From contig CAVVPY010000001.1 of NCBI GenBank assembly GCA_963750295.1, positions 2,356,001 through 2,420,000 of the forward strand: a DNA stretch of 64,000 nt, written 5' to 3'. A program made the position numbers and the translations under genes. The notes beneath the pieces were generated by a model. That model was not told the origin of the DNA. It saw only the letters and a program-made list of their open reading frames with translations, and made no database searches. This stretch comes from CAVVPY01 sp963750295 (GTDB lineage: Bacteria > Actinomycetota > Actinomycetes > Mycobacteriales > Jatrophihabitantaceae). This document shows, piece by piece, positions 9,057 through 17,424 of this stretch (its first letter is position 1; each line of letters starts with the position of its first letter).

Positions 9057-10070
9057 ATGGTCATGAGGCAGCCGACGATGCGGGACGTCGCGGTCCACGC
9101 CGGGGTCGGCGTCGGCACGGTGTCCCGGGTCGTCAACGGTGGCTTGTCGGTACGTCCGCAGACAGCCGCCCGCGTACATGCCGCCATCGCCGAGCTGGGC
9201 TTCCGCCGCAACGACATCGCCCGCGCCCTACGCCCGGGCATGAGTTCGCGGATGATCGCGCTGCTGGTGGGGGATCTGACCAACCCGTTCTATGCCGCGA
9301 TCGCCAAGACCGCCGTCGAGGTGGCGCGGACGTCGGACTACGCGGTCGTCGTGACGATGGTCGACGAGGATCCCGAGGCCGAGCAACGGGTCGTCCAGGA
9401 TCTGCTCGGACGGCGGATGGCCGGCTTGATCGTCGTTCCCGATCAGGGCGACTACAGCTTTCTGCAGAGCAGCCTCGACAGCGGCACGCCGGTGGTCTTC
9501 GTCGACCGGCCGGCGGGCGGTATCGCCGCCGACGTGGTGCAGTTCGACAACAATCGCGGCGGATACCTCGCGACCGCCCACCTGCTTGCGCATGGCCACC
9601 GACGTGTCGCCACGATCGTCGCGCCGTCCTACTACACGACCGGGCAGCGCGTGCGGGGGTTCCGCCGGGCCATGCGTGGTGCGGGCCGGGCGGTCGAACC
9701 GTCGCTCGTGGTGACGTTGCCCGAGGGGTCGGCCGACGCCGCGTACGACGCGACGCTCGACCTGCTGAATCGGCCGAATCCACCGACGGCGGTGTTCGCG
9801 ACGACCAACTTCGTCTGCGAGGGCGTGCTGCGCGCCGTGGGCGCAGTCGGGTCACCGACCGCGGTCGTGGGCTTCGACGACTTCCGGCTGGCCGACCTGC
9901 TGCCCCTACCCGCAACCGTGGTCACCGGCGACGTCCAGGAGATGGGGCGGCTGGCGGCGCTGCTGCTGCTGCGTCGCATCGCCGGTCACGACGGACCACC
10001 GGAGCGCGATGTGCTGCCCGTCCGGCTCATCGCGCGCGGCAGCGGCGAGGTCGCGGCGCGGCGGCGCTGA
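9057..10070 (+). CDS. LacI-family transcriptional regulator of the mannan operon
   Basis: DNA-binding repressor, 337 residues. The N-terminal LacI helix-turn-helix reads MRDVAVHAGVGVGTVSRVVN at residues 8-27, followed by a hinge helix and a periplasmic-binding-type effector domain (residues 65-330). It is transcribed divergently from the GH76/ABC/GH38 operon, with about 165 bp between starts carrying two direct repeats. The natural reading is a repressor released by a mannose-derived ligand. Start choice: ATG 9057 or ATG 9063; neither has a strong ribosome site. Confidence 0.92.
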   Translation: MVMRQPTMRDVAVHAGVGVGTVSRVVNGGLSVRPQTAARVHAAIAELGFRRNDIARALRPGMSSRMIALLVGDLTNPFYAAIAKTAVEVARTSDYAVVVTMVDEDPEAEQRVVQDLLGRRMAGLIVVPDQGDYSFLQSSLDSGTPVVFVDRPAGGIAADVVQFDNNRGGYLATAHLLAHGHRRVATIVAPSYYTTGQRVRGFRRAMRGAGRAVEPSLVVTLPEGSADAAYDATLDLLNRPNPPTAVFATTNFVCEGVLRAVGAVGSPTAVVGFDDFRLADLLPLPATVVTGDVQEMGRLAALLLLRRIAGHDGPPERDVLPVRLIARGSGEVAARRR

Positions 10071-10186
10071 TCTCACGTTTCGCTGCTGCCGGGCGTCTAC
10101 CTGGCATGACCACTCCGACGCGCAAGCACTCGACAGGGAGCAGGACCGACCCGCCAGACTCTCTGCTGACGTGAGGTGAGCAACGC

Positions 10187-10690
10187 GTGACAGCGATGGA
10201 CGGCTCGTTCGTGGCCGCTGCCAAACCGCCGTTCGAGGCGGTCGTCCAGCGACACGGCGCGACGGTGCTGCGGGTTTGCCGTGCCGTGCTCGGACCGGTG
10301 GACGCTGACGACGCCTGGTCCGAGACCTTCCTCGCCGCCCTGCGCGCCTACCCCGACCTGCCGGACGACGCGAACCTCGAGGCATGGCTGGTGACGATCG
10401 CGCACCGCAAGGCCATCGACATCGTCCGCGCCGCCGGCCGACGCGCCGCCCCCGTCGCCGACACCGCCGACCGTCCCGTCCACGACCATCAGCCCGACCA
10501 CGACCTCTGGGCCGCCCTGGCCGGGCTGCCCGACCGGCAACGGCACGCCGTCGCCTACCACCATCTCGCCGGGCTGCCCTACCGCGAGGTTGCCGCTGTC
10601 ATCGGCGGCACCGCGGACGCCGCCCGCCGCGCCGCAGCAGACGGCATCGCCACGCTGCGCCGCACCTACCCGTTAGGGGACATCACATGA
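10187..10690 (+). CDS. Small sigma-70/ECF-like sigma factor coupled to ogt
   Basis: A 167-residue protein with the two sigma-70 domains of ECF factors. Region 2 is near residues 15-75 (FLAALRAYPDLPDD, then ANLEAWLVTIAHRKAIDIVR), and region 4 near 105-160 (LAGLPDRQRHAVAYHHLAGLPYREVAAVIG). No anti-sigma gene is adjacent. A GAGGTGAG ribosome site lies just before GTG 10187. Its stop overlaps the methyltransferase start in an ATGA quartet, so the two proteins are made together. A role in responding to DNA alkylation is inferred only from this coupling. Confidence 0.85.
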   Translation: MTAMDGSFVAAAKPPFEAVVQRHGATVLRVCRAVLGPVDADDAWSETFLAALRAYPDLPDDANLEAWLVTIAHRKAIDIVRAAGRRAAPVADTADRPVHDHQPDHDLWAALAGLPDRQRHAVAYHHLAGLPYREVAAVIGGTADAARRAAADGIATLRRTYPLGDIT

Positions 10691-11274
10691 TCGAACTGCC
10701 CGAAATCACCGGCACCGAACTCGACATCCTGCACGCCCGGCTGGTCGCGGCAGCCGACCGCGACGGCGTCCTCGACGTCGCCTACCGCACCGTCGACTCG
10801 CCGGTCGGCAGCCTGCTGCTCGCCGCGACGGACGTCGGGCTCGTCCGCATCGCCTTCGAGGCGCAGGACCACGCGCTCGCGCTCGACGTCCTCGCCGCGC
10901 GGGTGAGCCCGCGCGTGCTGCACGCGCCCGGTCGGCTCGACGCGGTGTCCCGCGAGCTGGACGAGTACTTCGCGGGGCGACGGCGCGAGTTCGACCTTGC
11001 GGTCGACCTGCGGCTCGCGCACGGGTTCCGCCGAGACGTCCTCGCTCACCTGCGCGCGATCGGCTACGGGCGGACCGAGAGCTACGCCGAGGTGGCGCGC
11101 GCGGCGGGCAGCCCGCGCGCCGTCCGGGCGGTGGGGACCGCGTGCGCGCTCAACCCGGTGCCGATCGTGGTCCCGTGCCACCGGGTCGTCCGCTCGGACG
11201 GGTCGCTGGGCCGCTACGCCGGGGGTGAGCACGTCAAGCGGGCGCTGCTCGGACTGGAGTCCCACGTCGAGTGA
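10687..11274 (+). CDS. ogt: Methylated-DNA-[protein]-cysteine S-methyltransferase
   Basis: Suicide DNA-repair enzyme that moves the alkyl group from O6-alkylguanine to its own Cys. The active site PCHRVV is at about residues 164-169, inside the canonical NPVPIVVPCHRVVRSDG block. The recognition helix region (GYGRTESYAEVARAAGSPRA) precedes it, and a GRYAGG loop follows. Length 195 residues is normal for an Ogt/MGMT. Start ATG 10687 overlaps the sigma stop (ATGA). A perfect 20-bp tandem duplication covers its stop codon. Confidence 0.93.
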   Translation: MIELPEITGTELDILHARLVAAADRDGVLDVAYRTVDSPVGSLLLAATDVGLVRIAFEAQDHALALDVLAARVSPRVLHAPGRLDAVSRELDEYFAGRRREFDLAVDLRLAHGFRRDVLAHLRAIGYGRTESYAEVARAAGSPRAVRAVGTACALNPVPIVVPCHRVVRSDGSLGRYAGGEHVKRALLGLESHVE

Positions 11275-11305
11275 CGGATCACCGTGTCGAGTGACGGATC
11301 ACCGT
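11266..11305. repeat. Perfect 20-bp tandem duplication across the ogt stop
   Basis: The 20-mer GTCGAGTGACGGATCACCGT occurs at 11266-11285 and is repeated exactly at 11286-11305. The first unit contains the ogt stop codon. It looks like a recent slippage duplication rather than a regulatory array. Confidence 0.9.
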
Positions 11306-11365
11306 CACCGCGCGGACCGCAGCGCAGCCATTGACCGCGACCGGTTCCGGCGTAGCGTCGACTCG

Positions 11366-12593
11366 ATGACAGCACCGCAGCGAACCCCCCGACGGGTGCC
11401 TCGCTGGTCCGACTTCGCGCCGCTGGTCTCGCTTGACAAGCCGGACCTGAACCCGACGCGGCGCCGACTCGCCCAGGCATTGACCATCGACGACCTGCGC
11501 ACGATCGCGCGGCGCCGCAGCCCACGCTCGGTGTTCGACTACACCGACGGTGCCGCCTCGGCCGAGATCAGCCTCACCCGCGCGCGGGCCGCTGTTCGCC
11601 GAGCTCCAGTTCAATCCGTCGGTGCTGCGCGATGTCTCCCAGGTCGACACCTCGACGGACCTTCTCGGCACGCGTTCCGAGCAGCCGTTCGCGTTCGCGC
11701 CCACCGGATTCACCCGGCTGATGCACCACGAGGGTGAGCGCGCCGTCGCACGAGTGGCCGAGCGGTACGGCGTGCCCTACGCGCTGTCGACGATGGGGAC
11801 GACGTCGATCGAGGACGTCGCTGCCGCGGCGCCGAAGGCGCGCAAGTGGTTCCAGCTCTACGTCTGGCGCGACCGCGCTGCCGCCGAGGACCTGATTGCC
11901 CGGGCGCGCGCGGCCGGGTTCGAAGCGCTGATCCTCACCGTCGACGTCCCAGTGGCCGGGCCCCGGCTGCGCGACGTCCGCAACGGGTTCTCGATCCCGC
12001 CCAAGCTCAAGGCGAGGACGGTCGGCAACGCGATCCTGCACCCGGCGTGGTGGGTGAACCTGCTGACCACCGAGCCGCTGACGTTCGCGTCGCTGTCGAG
12101 CTGGGATTCCACCGTCGCCGAGATGATCGACACCCTGTTCGACGCGACCATGACCGAGGACGACCTGGTCTGGCTGCGTTCGGCCTGGGACGGCCCACTC
12201 ATCGTCAAGGGGATCCAGACGGTGGCCGACGCCCGGCGCGTCGTCGATGCCGGGGCCGACGCGGTGATCGTGTCCAACCACGGCGGGCGCCAGCTCGACC
12301 GGGCACCCGTCCCGCTGCGGCTGCTGCCCGACGTCGTGCAGGAGCTGCAGGGACACGCCGAGGTGTGGCTCGACACCGGGATCATGAGTGGCGCCGACAT
12401 CGTGGCCGCCAAGGCTCTCGGCGCCGACACCGCTCTCGTCGGCCGGGCGTACCTGTACGGCCTCATGGCCGGCGGCGAGCGCGGGGTCGAGCGCGCGACG
12501 GAGATCCTTACCAGCGAGGTGCGCCGCACGATGCAGCTGCTCGGCGTCCAGAAGATCGACGAGCTCGGCTCGCAGCACGTAACCCTGCCGTGA
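11366..12593 (+). pseudogene. Frameshifted FMN-dependent alpha-hydroxy-acid oxidase
   Basis: Member of the lactate/mandelate/glycolate oxidase family, which oxidises 2-hydroxy acids with FMN. The N-terminal 75 codons run from ATG 11366 and include SVFDYTDGAASAEISLTRAR. The rest (FAELQFNPSVLRDVSQVDTS onward) is in the +1 frame. Removing one base near 11591-11596 joins them with family-typical spacing, giving about 408 residues. The FMN/substrate motifs VSNHGGRQLD and DTGIMSGADIV and the catalytic His (in SNHGG) are intact downstream. It is therefore either a recent single-base pseudogene or a sequence error. A 25-bp gap separates it from the amidase, suggesting one operon. Confidence 0.85.
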
Positions 12594-12618
12594 TCGTCTT
12601 GTCGAGGAGCGCGCCGCA

Positions 12619-13629
12619 ATGACCGACATCATCGAGCTGACGCCGAGTTTCGAGCAGTACGCGTTCACGTTCGGCGGGGTGGCCCCGCTGCGGAAGGTTG
12701 CACCCGGCGCCGTGCTGCGCCTGTGGTCCGACGATGCGTTCTGCGGGGCGCTGCGCAGCGTCACCGACCTGTCCAGCGAGAAGGTCGACCTGCGCTACGT
12801 GAACCCGCAGACCGGCCCGTTCTACGTCGAGGGCGCCGAGCCCGGCGACACGCTCGCCCTGCACCTGGTCGCGCTGGAGCCGGCGCGCGACTGGGGTGCG
12901 TCCGCGGCCATCCCGTTCTTCGGCGGGCTCACCGGCACCGATCGCACGGCACTGCTGCAGCAGGCGCTGCCCGACACCACCTGGATCTATCACCTCGACT
13001 CGGCCGCGCGCACGGTGCAGTTCCAGGCGCGGCACAGCGAGCACCGCATCGAGTTGCCGCTCGAGCCGATGCTCGGCACGGTCGGCGTCGCCCCGGCGTC
13101 GAACGAGGTACGCAGCTCGCTCGTCCCTGACCGCTTCGGCGGCAACATGGACACCCCGCAGATGCGCGCCGGCACCACCTGCTACCTCGGCGTCAACGTC
13201 GAAGGCGCGCTGTTCTCGATCGGGGACGGGCACTACCGCCAGGGCGAGGGCGAGTCCTGCGGCACCGCCGTCGAGGGCGCGATGACGACCACGCTGATCG
13301 TCGAGCTGATCAAGGGGTCGGCGCCGGGTTGGCCACGGCTCGAGGACGACGACCACATCATGACCGTCGGCTCCTGCCGCCCGCTCGAGGACGCCTGGCG
13401 CTCCTCGCAGGTCGAGATGGTCGGTTGGCTCACCGAGCTGCACGGCCTGCACACGATGGACGCCTACCAGCTGCTCTCGCAGATTTCCGAGACGCCGCTG
13501 GCCAACGTCGTCGACGCGAACTACAGCGTCGTCACCAAGGCCCGCAAGGCCCTGCTGCCCGCCAACCCCGCATTCGGCGGGCTGCACCGCGACCTGCGCG
13601 CCCGCGCCGCAGCGCTCACCGGCACCTGA
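12619..13629 (+). CDS. Acetamidase/formamidase family amidohydrolase
   Basis: Hydrolase of the FmdA/AmdA family, which cleaves short amides to the acid plus ammonia. It has 336 residues. Visible blocks include SVTDLSSEKVDLRYVNPQTG near residue 50, the metal-site region AGTTCYLGVNVEGALFSIGDGH, then GEGESCGTAVEGAMTTTL and DDHIMTVGSCRPLEDAWR. A GAGGAG ribosome site precedes ATG 12619. It sits between a hydroxy-acid oxidase and an SDR, which would suit stepwise breakdown of a hydroxy-amide; that pathway is inference. Confidence 0.9.
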   Translation: MTDIIELTPSFEQYAFTFGGVAPLRKVAPGAVLRLWSDDAFCGALRSVTDLSSEKVDLRYVNPQTGPFYVEGAEPGDTLALHLVALEPARDWGASAAIPFFGGLTGTDRTALLQQALPDTTWIYHLDSAARTVQFQARHSEHRIELPLEPMLGTVGVAPASNEVRSSLVPDRFGGNMDTPQMRAGTTCYLGVNVEGALFSIGDGHYRQGEGESCGTAVEGAMTTTLIVELIKGSAPGWPRLEDDDHIMTVGSCRPLEDAWRSSQVEMVGWLTELHGLHTMDAYQLLSQISETPLANVVDANYSVVTKARKALLPANPAFGGLHRDLRARAAALTGT

Positions 13630-13672
13630 CCCCGCGTCCCCGCTCCGTCACCGTCCCGGAAGGACGATCGTC

Positions 13673-14434
13673 ATGGACCTGCAACTCACCGGCCGGCGTG
13701 CCCTGGTCACCGGCGGCACTCGCGGGATCGGCCGCGCCATCGTGGAACAGTTCCTCGCGGAGGGCGCGTCGGTCGCCTTCTGCGCCCGGAACGCCGACGC
13801 GGTGCAGCGCGCCCAGGACGAGCTCAGCGCGGGTGGCGCCCACGCCGTCGGCACCGCCCTCGACGTCGCCGATGCGCCCGCACTCGCCGACTGGGTGACC
13901 ACCAGCGCGGAGCAGCTCGGCGGCATCGACATCGTGGTGTCGAACGTCAGCGCGCTCGCCATCCCCGACGAGCCGGACAACTGGACCGCGTCGTTCGAGG
14001 TCGACCTGATGGGCGCGGTCCGCCTCGTCCACGCCGCCATGCCCTACCTCGAGGCGAGCGACGCCGCGTCCATCGTTGCGGTGTCGAGCGTGTCGGGACG
14101 CGAGATCGACTTCGCCGCCGGGCCGTACGGCACGCTCAAGGCCGCGCTGATCCACTACCTGCAGGGCCTGGCCAACCAACTTGCGGCCAAGGGCATCCGG
14201 GCCAACTCCGTCTCACCCGGCAACGTCTACTTCGACGGCGGCGTGTGGCAGTCCATCGAGCAGAACCAGCCGGAGTTCTTCGCGACCGCCATGGAGCTGA
14301 ACCCGACGAAGCGGATGGCCACCCCGGACGAGATCGCGCGCACCGTGGTCTTCGTCGCCAGTCCGGCGTCGAGTCGCACCAGCGGCGCGAACATCCTGGT
14401 CGACGGCGCCCTGTCGCGGGGCGTCCAGTTCTGA
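13673..14434 (+). CDS. SDR-family NAD(P)-dependent oxidoreductase
   Basis: Short-chain dehydrogenase/reductase of 253 residues. The cofactor motif TGGTRGIG is at residues 14-21, followed by a strand ending in D that suggests nucleotide binding. The catalytic set is a Ser in VAVSSVSG and Tyr/Lys in GPYGTLKA (YxxxK) near residue 150. The C-terminus SGANILVDGALSRGVQF is typical of classical SDRs of the fatty-acid/keto-reductase type. It lies 43 bp after the amidase and ends at a strong inverted repeat. Substrate not determinable. Confidence 0.92.
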   Translation: MDLQLTGRRALVTGGTRGIGRAIVEQFLAEGASVAFCARNADAVQRAQDELSAGGAHAVGTALDVADAPALADWVTTSAEQLGGIDIVVSNVSALAIPDEPDNWTASFEVDLMGAVRLVHAAMPYLEASDAASIVAVSSVSGREIDFAAGPYGTLKAALIHYLQGLANQLAAKGIRANSVSPGNVYFDGGVWQSIEQNQPEFFATAMELNPTKRMATPDEIARTVVFVASPASSRTSGANILVDGALSRGVQF

Positions 14435-14442
14435 CCTGGCGC

Positions 14443-14490
14443 GATCTTGTGCAGACCCGCGGGCCCCGCGCAGCGAGTCTGCACAAGATC
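14443..14490. terminator. 14-bp perfect inverted repeat between convergent genes
   Basis: GATCTTGTGCAGAC at 14443-14456 is exactly complementary to GTCTGCACAAGATC at 14477-14490, with a GC-rich 20-nt centre that can itself fold. It lies between the ends of the SDR and LLM genes, so a bidirectional terminator is most likely. There is no long T tract. A dispersed intergenic repeat element is the alternative. Confidence 0.65.
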
Positions 14491-14503
14491 CACGGCGGGG
14501 TGG

Positions 14504-15445
14504 TCAGCTACCCGCCAGCCGCTCCAGGACCGGTACGAGCTCGTCGATCTCGCCGAGCAGGATGGACGTGATGCCGAGTTCCTCGCGCAGCTGCAGGAAC
14601 TTCTCCACCAGCCGGTCGATCGATCCGATGAACAGGTGCGGCGAGTCGATCACCTCGGCCTCGGTGAGTTCCGTGCCGGTACGTGAGCGCAGCTCGTCGA
14701 TCACCCGACGCGCCTCGCCGTGCAGGTCGTCGGTCACGGTCACCGGCCACATCGACGGGTAGACGTTGAACTCCAGGGACGCGAACCGATCGCCGGCCGC
14801 CTCTCGCACCCACTCGATTTTCTCTCGAGCGCCCGCCCACGTCAGCGACGCGGGATCGACGCTGCCGTTCGGCCGGATCCGTGGCGCCAACCCGACGATG
14901 TCGGCCTCGCGACCGGCCAGACCCAAGGTGCGCCGCCCCCCGCCGCCGATGAACAACGGTGGGTGCGGACGTTGCACCGGCACCGGTTCGGCCAGGTACC
15001 CGGTGATCGTGTAGTGCTCGCCGGCGAAGGTGAACGGGTCGCCGGAGAACAGCCCCTTCAGCACCGCGACCGACTCGGCCAGGCGCGCCTGGCGCACGGG
15101 AGTCGCGTCGAACCTCAGGCCGATGGCGTCGTACTCGGGCTTGTTCCAGCCCGCGCCGATGGCGACGTCCAACCGGCCGCCGGACAGCACGTCGATGCTT
15201 GCCAGGTCCTGCGCGAGCACGGCCGGGTGCCGCAGGTCGTTGTTCAGGACGAATGCCGACACTCGCAGGGTCGAGGTCGCCGCCGCGACGGTCGCCATCG
15301 CGACGACCGGCGACAGTTGCCCGAGCAGGTGGTCCGGCACCACGAGGGCGTGATAGCCAAGTTGCTCGGCACGCCTGGCGCTGGCGGCCAACTCCGCACC
15401 GCTGACGATCCCGCGGACATCGGCCAGGAAGTGGAACGGACGCAT
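14504..15445 (-). CDS. LLM-class F420-dependent oxidoreductase
   Basis: Luciferase-like (TIM-barrel) oxidoreductase, 313 residues, probably F420-dependent. Family blocks include YHALVVPDHLLGQLSPVVAM near residue 30, VLNNDLRHPAVLAQDLASID, SGGRLDVAIGAGWNKPEYD and RPHPPLFIGGGGRRTLGLAG. The start MRPFHFLADVRG follows the usual first-strand pattern. It converges on the SDR, and an XRE regulator lies 71 bp upstream on the same strand. Substrate unknown. Confidence 0.88.
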   Translation of the reverse strand: MRPFHFLADVRGIVSGAELAASARRAEQLGYHALVVPDHLLGQLSPVVAMATVAAATSTLRVSAFVLNNDLRHPAVLAQDLASIDVLSGGRLDVAIGAGWNKPEYDAIGLRFDATPVRQARLAESVAVLKGLFSGDPFTFAGEHYTITGYLAEPVPVQRPHPPLFIGGGGRRTLGLAGREADIVGLAPRIRPNGSVDPASLTWAGAREKIEWVREAAGDRFASLEFNVYPSMWPVTVTDDLHGEARRVIDELRSRTGTELTEAEVIDSPHLFIGSIDRLVEKFLQLREELGITSILLGEIDELVPVLERLAGS

Positions 15446-15516
15446 GCCGCCATTGTCGTGCCCGCGCTCACCGGCGAGCCACCTCGGGCGGCCGGGCGTG
15501 GCCCGGCGCGACCGAG

Positions 15517-16125
15517 CTAGGGCCGCACGGTTGCCTGCGTCCGGACGGTCATCTGCTCGCCGGGCCGGGCGAAGATGCTGAGGATCTCGGCAGGTCCCTC
15601 GCCCGTGCTGCCGAACCAGTGCGGCACGTGGGTGTCGAACTCGGCCACCTCCCCGGGCCCGAGCACCCAGTCCTGGTCACCGAGCACAAGGCGCATCCGG
15701 CCGGACAGCACGTAGATCCACTCGTGTCCGTCGTGGGCGCGCGGCTCGGGCTTGATCTTGTCGCTCGGGATGACGATCTTCCACGCCTGCATGCCGTCCG
15801 GTTGCCGGGTCAGCGGGATGACCACCCGGCCCTTGACGCGGTCGGGCTTGAGCCTGATGCGCGGGTCCCCAACGTCCGGCGCAGCAACGAGGTCGTCGAG
15901 CGGAACCCGGTATGCCTTGGACAGCGCGAGCAGCAGTTCCAGGGTCGGCCGCCGCTGCCCGGTTTCCAGCCGCGACAAGGTGCTCTTCGAAATACCGGTC
16001 GTGGCCGCCAGCGCCGTCAGGGTGATCCGGCGTTGTCCCCGCAGCCGCTTGAGCCGCGCCCCGATCTGCTCGGGCGCGACCTCGTCGACTGACTGGCCCG
16101 ACGCTGCGCGCTTCACGGTGGTCAT
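15517..16125 (-). CDS. XRE-family regulator with C-terminal cupin domain
   Basis: Two-domain transcriptional regulator of 202 residues. The helix-turn-helix occupies residues 25-80 (LTALAATTGISKSTLSRLET). A cupin sensor domain occupies 115-195 with HDGHEWIYVLSGRMRLVLGD and GPGEVAEFDTHVPHWFGS, which supply the metal-site His/Glu residues. ATG 16125 is preceded by GGAAAGCGGAG; the longer frame to 16152 is unnecessary. It is divergent, by 69 bp, from the thioredoxin-reductase-like flavoprotein, a pairing that suggests local control of that gene. Confidence 0.88.
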   Translation of the reverse strand: MTTVKRAASGQSVDEVAPEQIGARLKRLRGQRRITLTALAATTGISKSTLSRLETGQRRPTLELLLALSKAYRVPLDDLVAAPDVGDPRIRLKPDRVKGRVVIPLTRQPDGMQAWKIVIPSDKIKPEPRAHDGHEWIYVLSGRMRLVLGDQDWVLGPGEVAEFDTHVPHWFGSTGEGPAEILSIFARPGEQMTVRTQATVRP

Positions 16126-16194
16126 CACACTCCGCTTTCCCAGTTCCGGCAACGTTCGTGGACGGCGCTCGCCCGCGACCGCAGCCTTGGTGAC

Positions 16195-17139
16195 ATGAGT
16201 GAATACGACGTCGCGGTCATCGGCGGAGGCGCCGCCGGCCTGTCCGCAGCCCTGGTCCTGTCCCGAGCCCGCCGCACGGTTCTTGTCGTGGACGCCGGCT
16301 CACCCCGCAACGCGCCGGCCGCGCACCTGCACGGGTTCCTCTCACGTGACGGGCTGCCGCCGAGCGAGTTGCTGTCCGTCGGCCGGCGGGAGGTGACCGG
16401 CTACGGCGGCACGATTCGCGCGGGCACCGCCATCGAAGTCGCACCGGACGCCCGGCTGGGCTTCTCGATCCTGCTGGCCGACGGGCACCGCGTCTGCGCT
16501 CGGCGCGTCCTGGTCACGACCGGTCTGCGCGACGAGCTGCCCGACATACCGGGCCTGCGCGACCGGTGGGGCCGTGACGTGCTGCACTGCCCGTACTGCC
16601 ACGGCCACGAGGTCCGTGACCAGCAGCTCGGGGTGGTGGGCGGTACTCCGGGCGCCGTTCGCTACGCGCAGCTCGTGCGCCAGTGGACCCACGACGTCGT
16701 CTACTTCACCGCTGCGGGCATGCTCACGTCCGCCGATCGCTGCGAGCTCGTAGCACGCGCGATCGGTGTCGTCGAGGGCACGATCGACGGGCTCGTCATC
16801 GCCGAGGACCGGCTGCGCGGCGTGCGGATGGACGACGGCCGCGTCGTCCCGCGCGACGCGCTGTTCGTGCCGCCCCGCTTCGTCCCGACCGATGACCTGA
16901 TCGTCGGCCTGGGCTGTGCCGTCGGCGACGACGGCTGGGTCACCGTCGATGCCACCGGGCGCACAAGCGTCCGCGGCATCTGGGCAGCCGGCAACGTCGT
17001 CGATCCGCGTGCCCAGCTCATCACCGCGGCGGGCGCGGGTTCTGCTGCCGCGATCGCCATCAACGCCGATCTCGTCGAGGACGACGTGCGCACCGCCGTC
17101 CGCGACTTCGCCACGGCCTCGTCCCACCACCTCACCTGA
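16195..17139 (+). CDS. Thioredoxin-reductase-like NAD(P)/FAD oxidoreductase
   Basis: Flavoprotein of 314 residues. The FAD-binding GxGxxG is in VAVIGGGAAGLSAAL at residues 6-20. A CxxC redox motif, HCPYCHGHE, sits near residue 140 as in thioredoxin reductase-like enzymes, although the NADPH site (VVGGTPGAVRYA) is degenerate. The C-terminal FAD block is GIWAAGNVVDPRAQLITAAGAG. It is divergent from the XRE-cupin regulator and 11 bp upstream of a small membrane protein gene. The electron acceptor is unknown; no thioredoxin gene is adjacent. Confidence 0.88.
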   Translation: MSEYDVAVIGGGAAGLSAALVLSRARRTVLVVDAGSPRNAPAAHLHGFLSRDGLPPSELLSVGRREVTGYGGTIRAGTAIEVAPDARLGFSILLADGHRVCARRVLVTTGLRDELPDIPGLRDRWGRDVLHCPYCHGHEVRDQQLGVVGGTPGAVRYAQLVRQWTHDVVYFTAAGMLTSADRCELVARAIGVVEGTIDGLVIAEDRLRGVRMDDGRVVPRDALFVPPRFVPTDDLIVGLGCAVGDDGWVTVDATGRTSVRGIWAAGNVVDPRAQLITAAGAGSAAAIAINADLVEDDVRTAVRDFATASSHHLT

Positions 17140-17150
17140 CTGGAGTCGAC

Positions 17151-17399
17151 ATGACCAACCGCACACCGCACACCGGCCCGCCGTCCAAGCACCAGCTCGC
17201 GCTGATGATCTGGCTCGCCGTCTTCCCGACCCTCACCGTCGTCAACCTTGCCCTCGGCGACTGGCTGCGCACGCTGTCGCCGGTCGTGCGCACCTTCGTG
17301 CTCGCCACCATCGCCGTGCCGATCGTCATCTACGGGCTCATGCCCCAGCTGCACCGGCTCCGCGGCCGCCTGCTCGCCCGCGCCGACGAAACCCGTTGA
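17151..17399 (+). CDS. Small two-helix membrane protein
   Basis: An 82-residue protein with a polar N-terminus (MTNRTPHTGPPSKHQ), two hydrophobic helices (about residues 16-36 and 47-65) and a basic C-terminus. Short proteins of this shape are common in actinobacteria, but I do not recognise a function. It follows the flavoprotein by 11 bp and is likely cotranscribed. It may anchor or donate electrons to that enzyme; this is inference from position only. Confidence 0.75.
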   Translation: MTNRTPHTGPPSKHQLALMIWLAVFPTLTVVNLALGDWLRTLSPVVRTFVLATIAVPIVIYGLMPQLHRLRGRLLARADETR

Positions 17400-17424
17400 C
17401 CGACGTGGGTGGGCAGCGGCCGAC

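Noticed and set aside
10106..10174. A 22-codon ORF before the sigma-ogt pair as a leader peptide
   Set aside because: No attenuator hairpin or run of regulatory codons is visible, and it has no ribosome site.
16701..17424. C-terminal extension of ParA in its original frame
   Set aside because: It would overlap two well-supported opposite-strand genes and is Arg/Pro-rich; a single-base shift gives a natural end at 17425.
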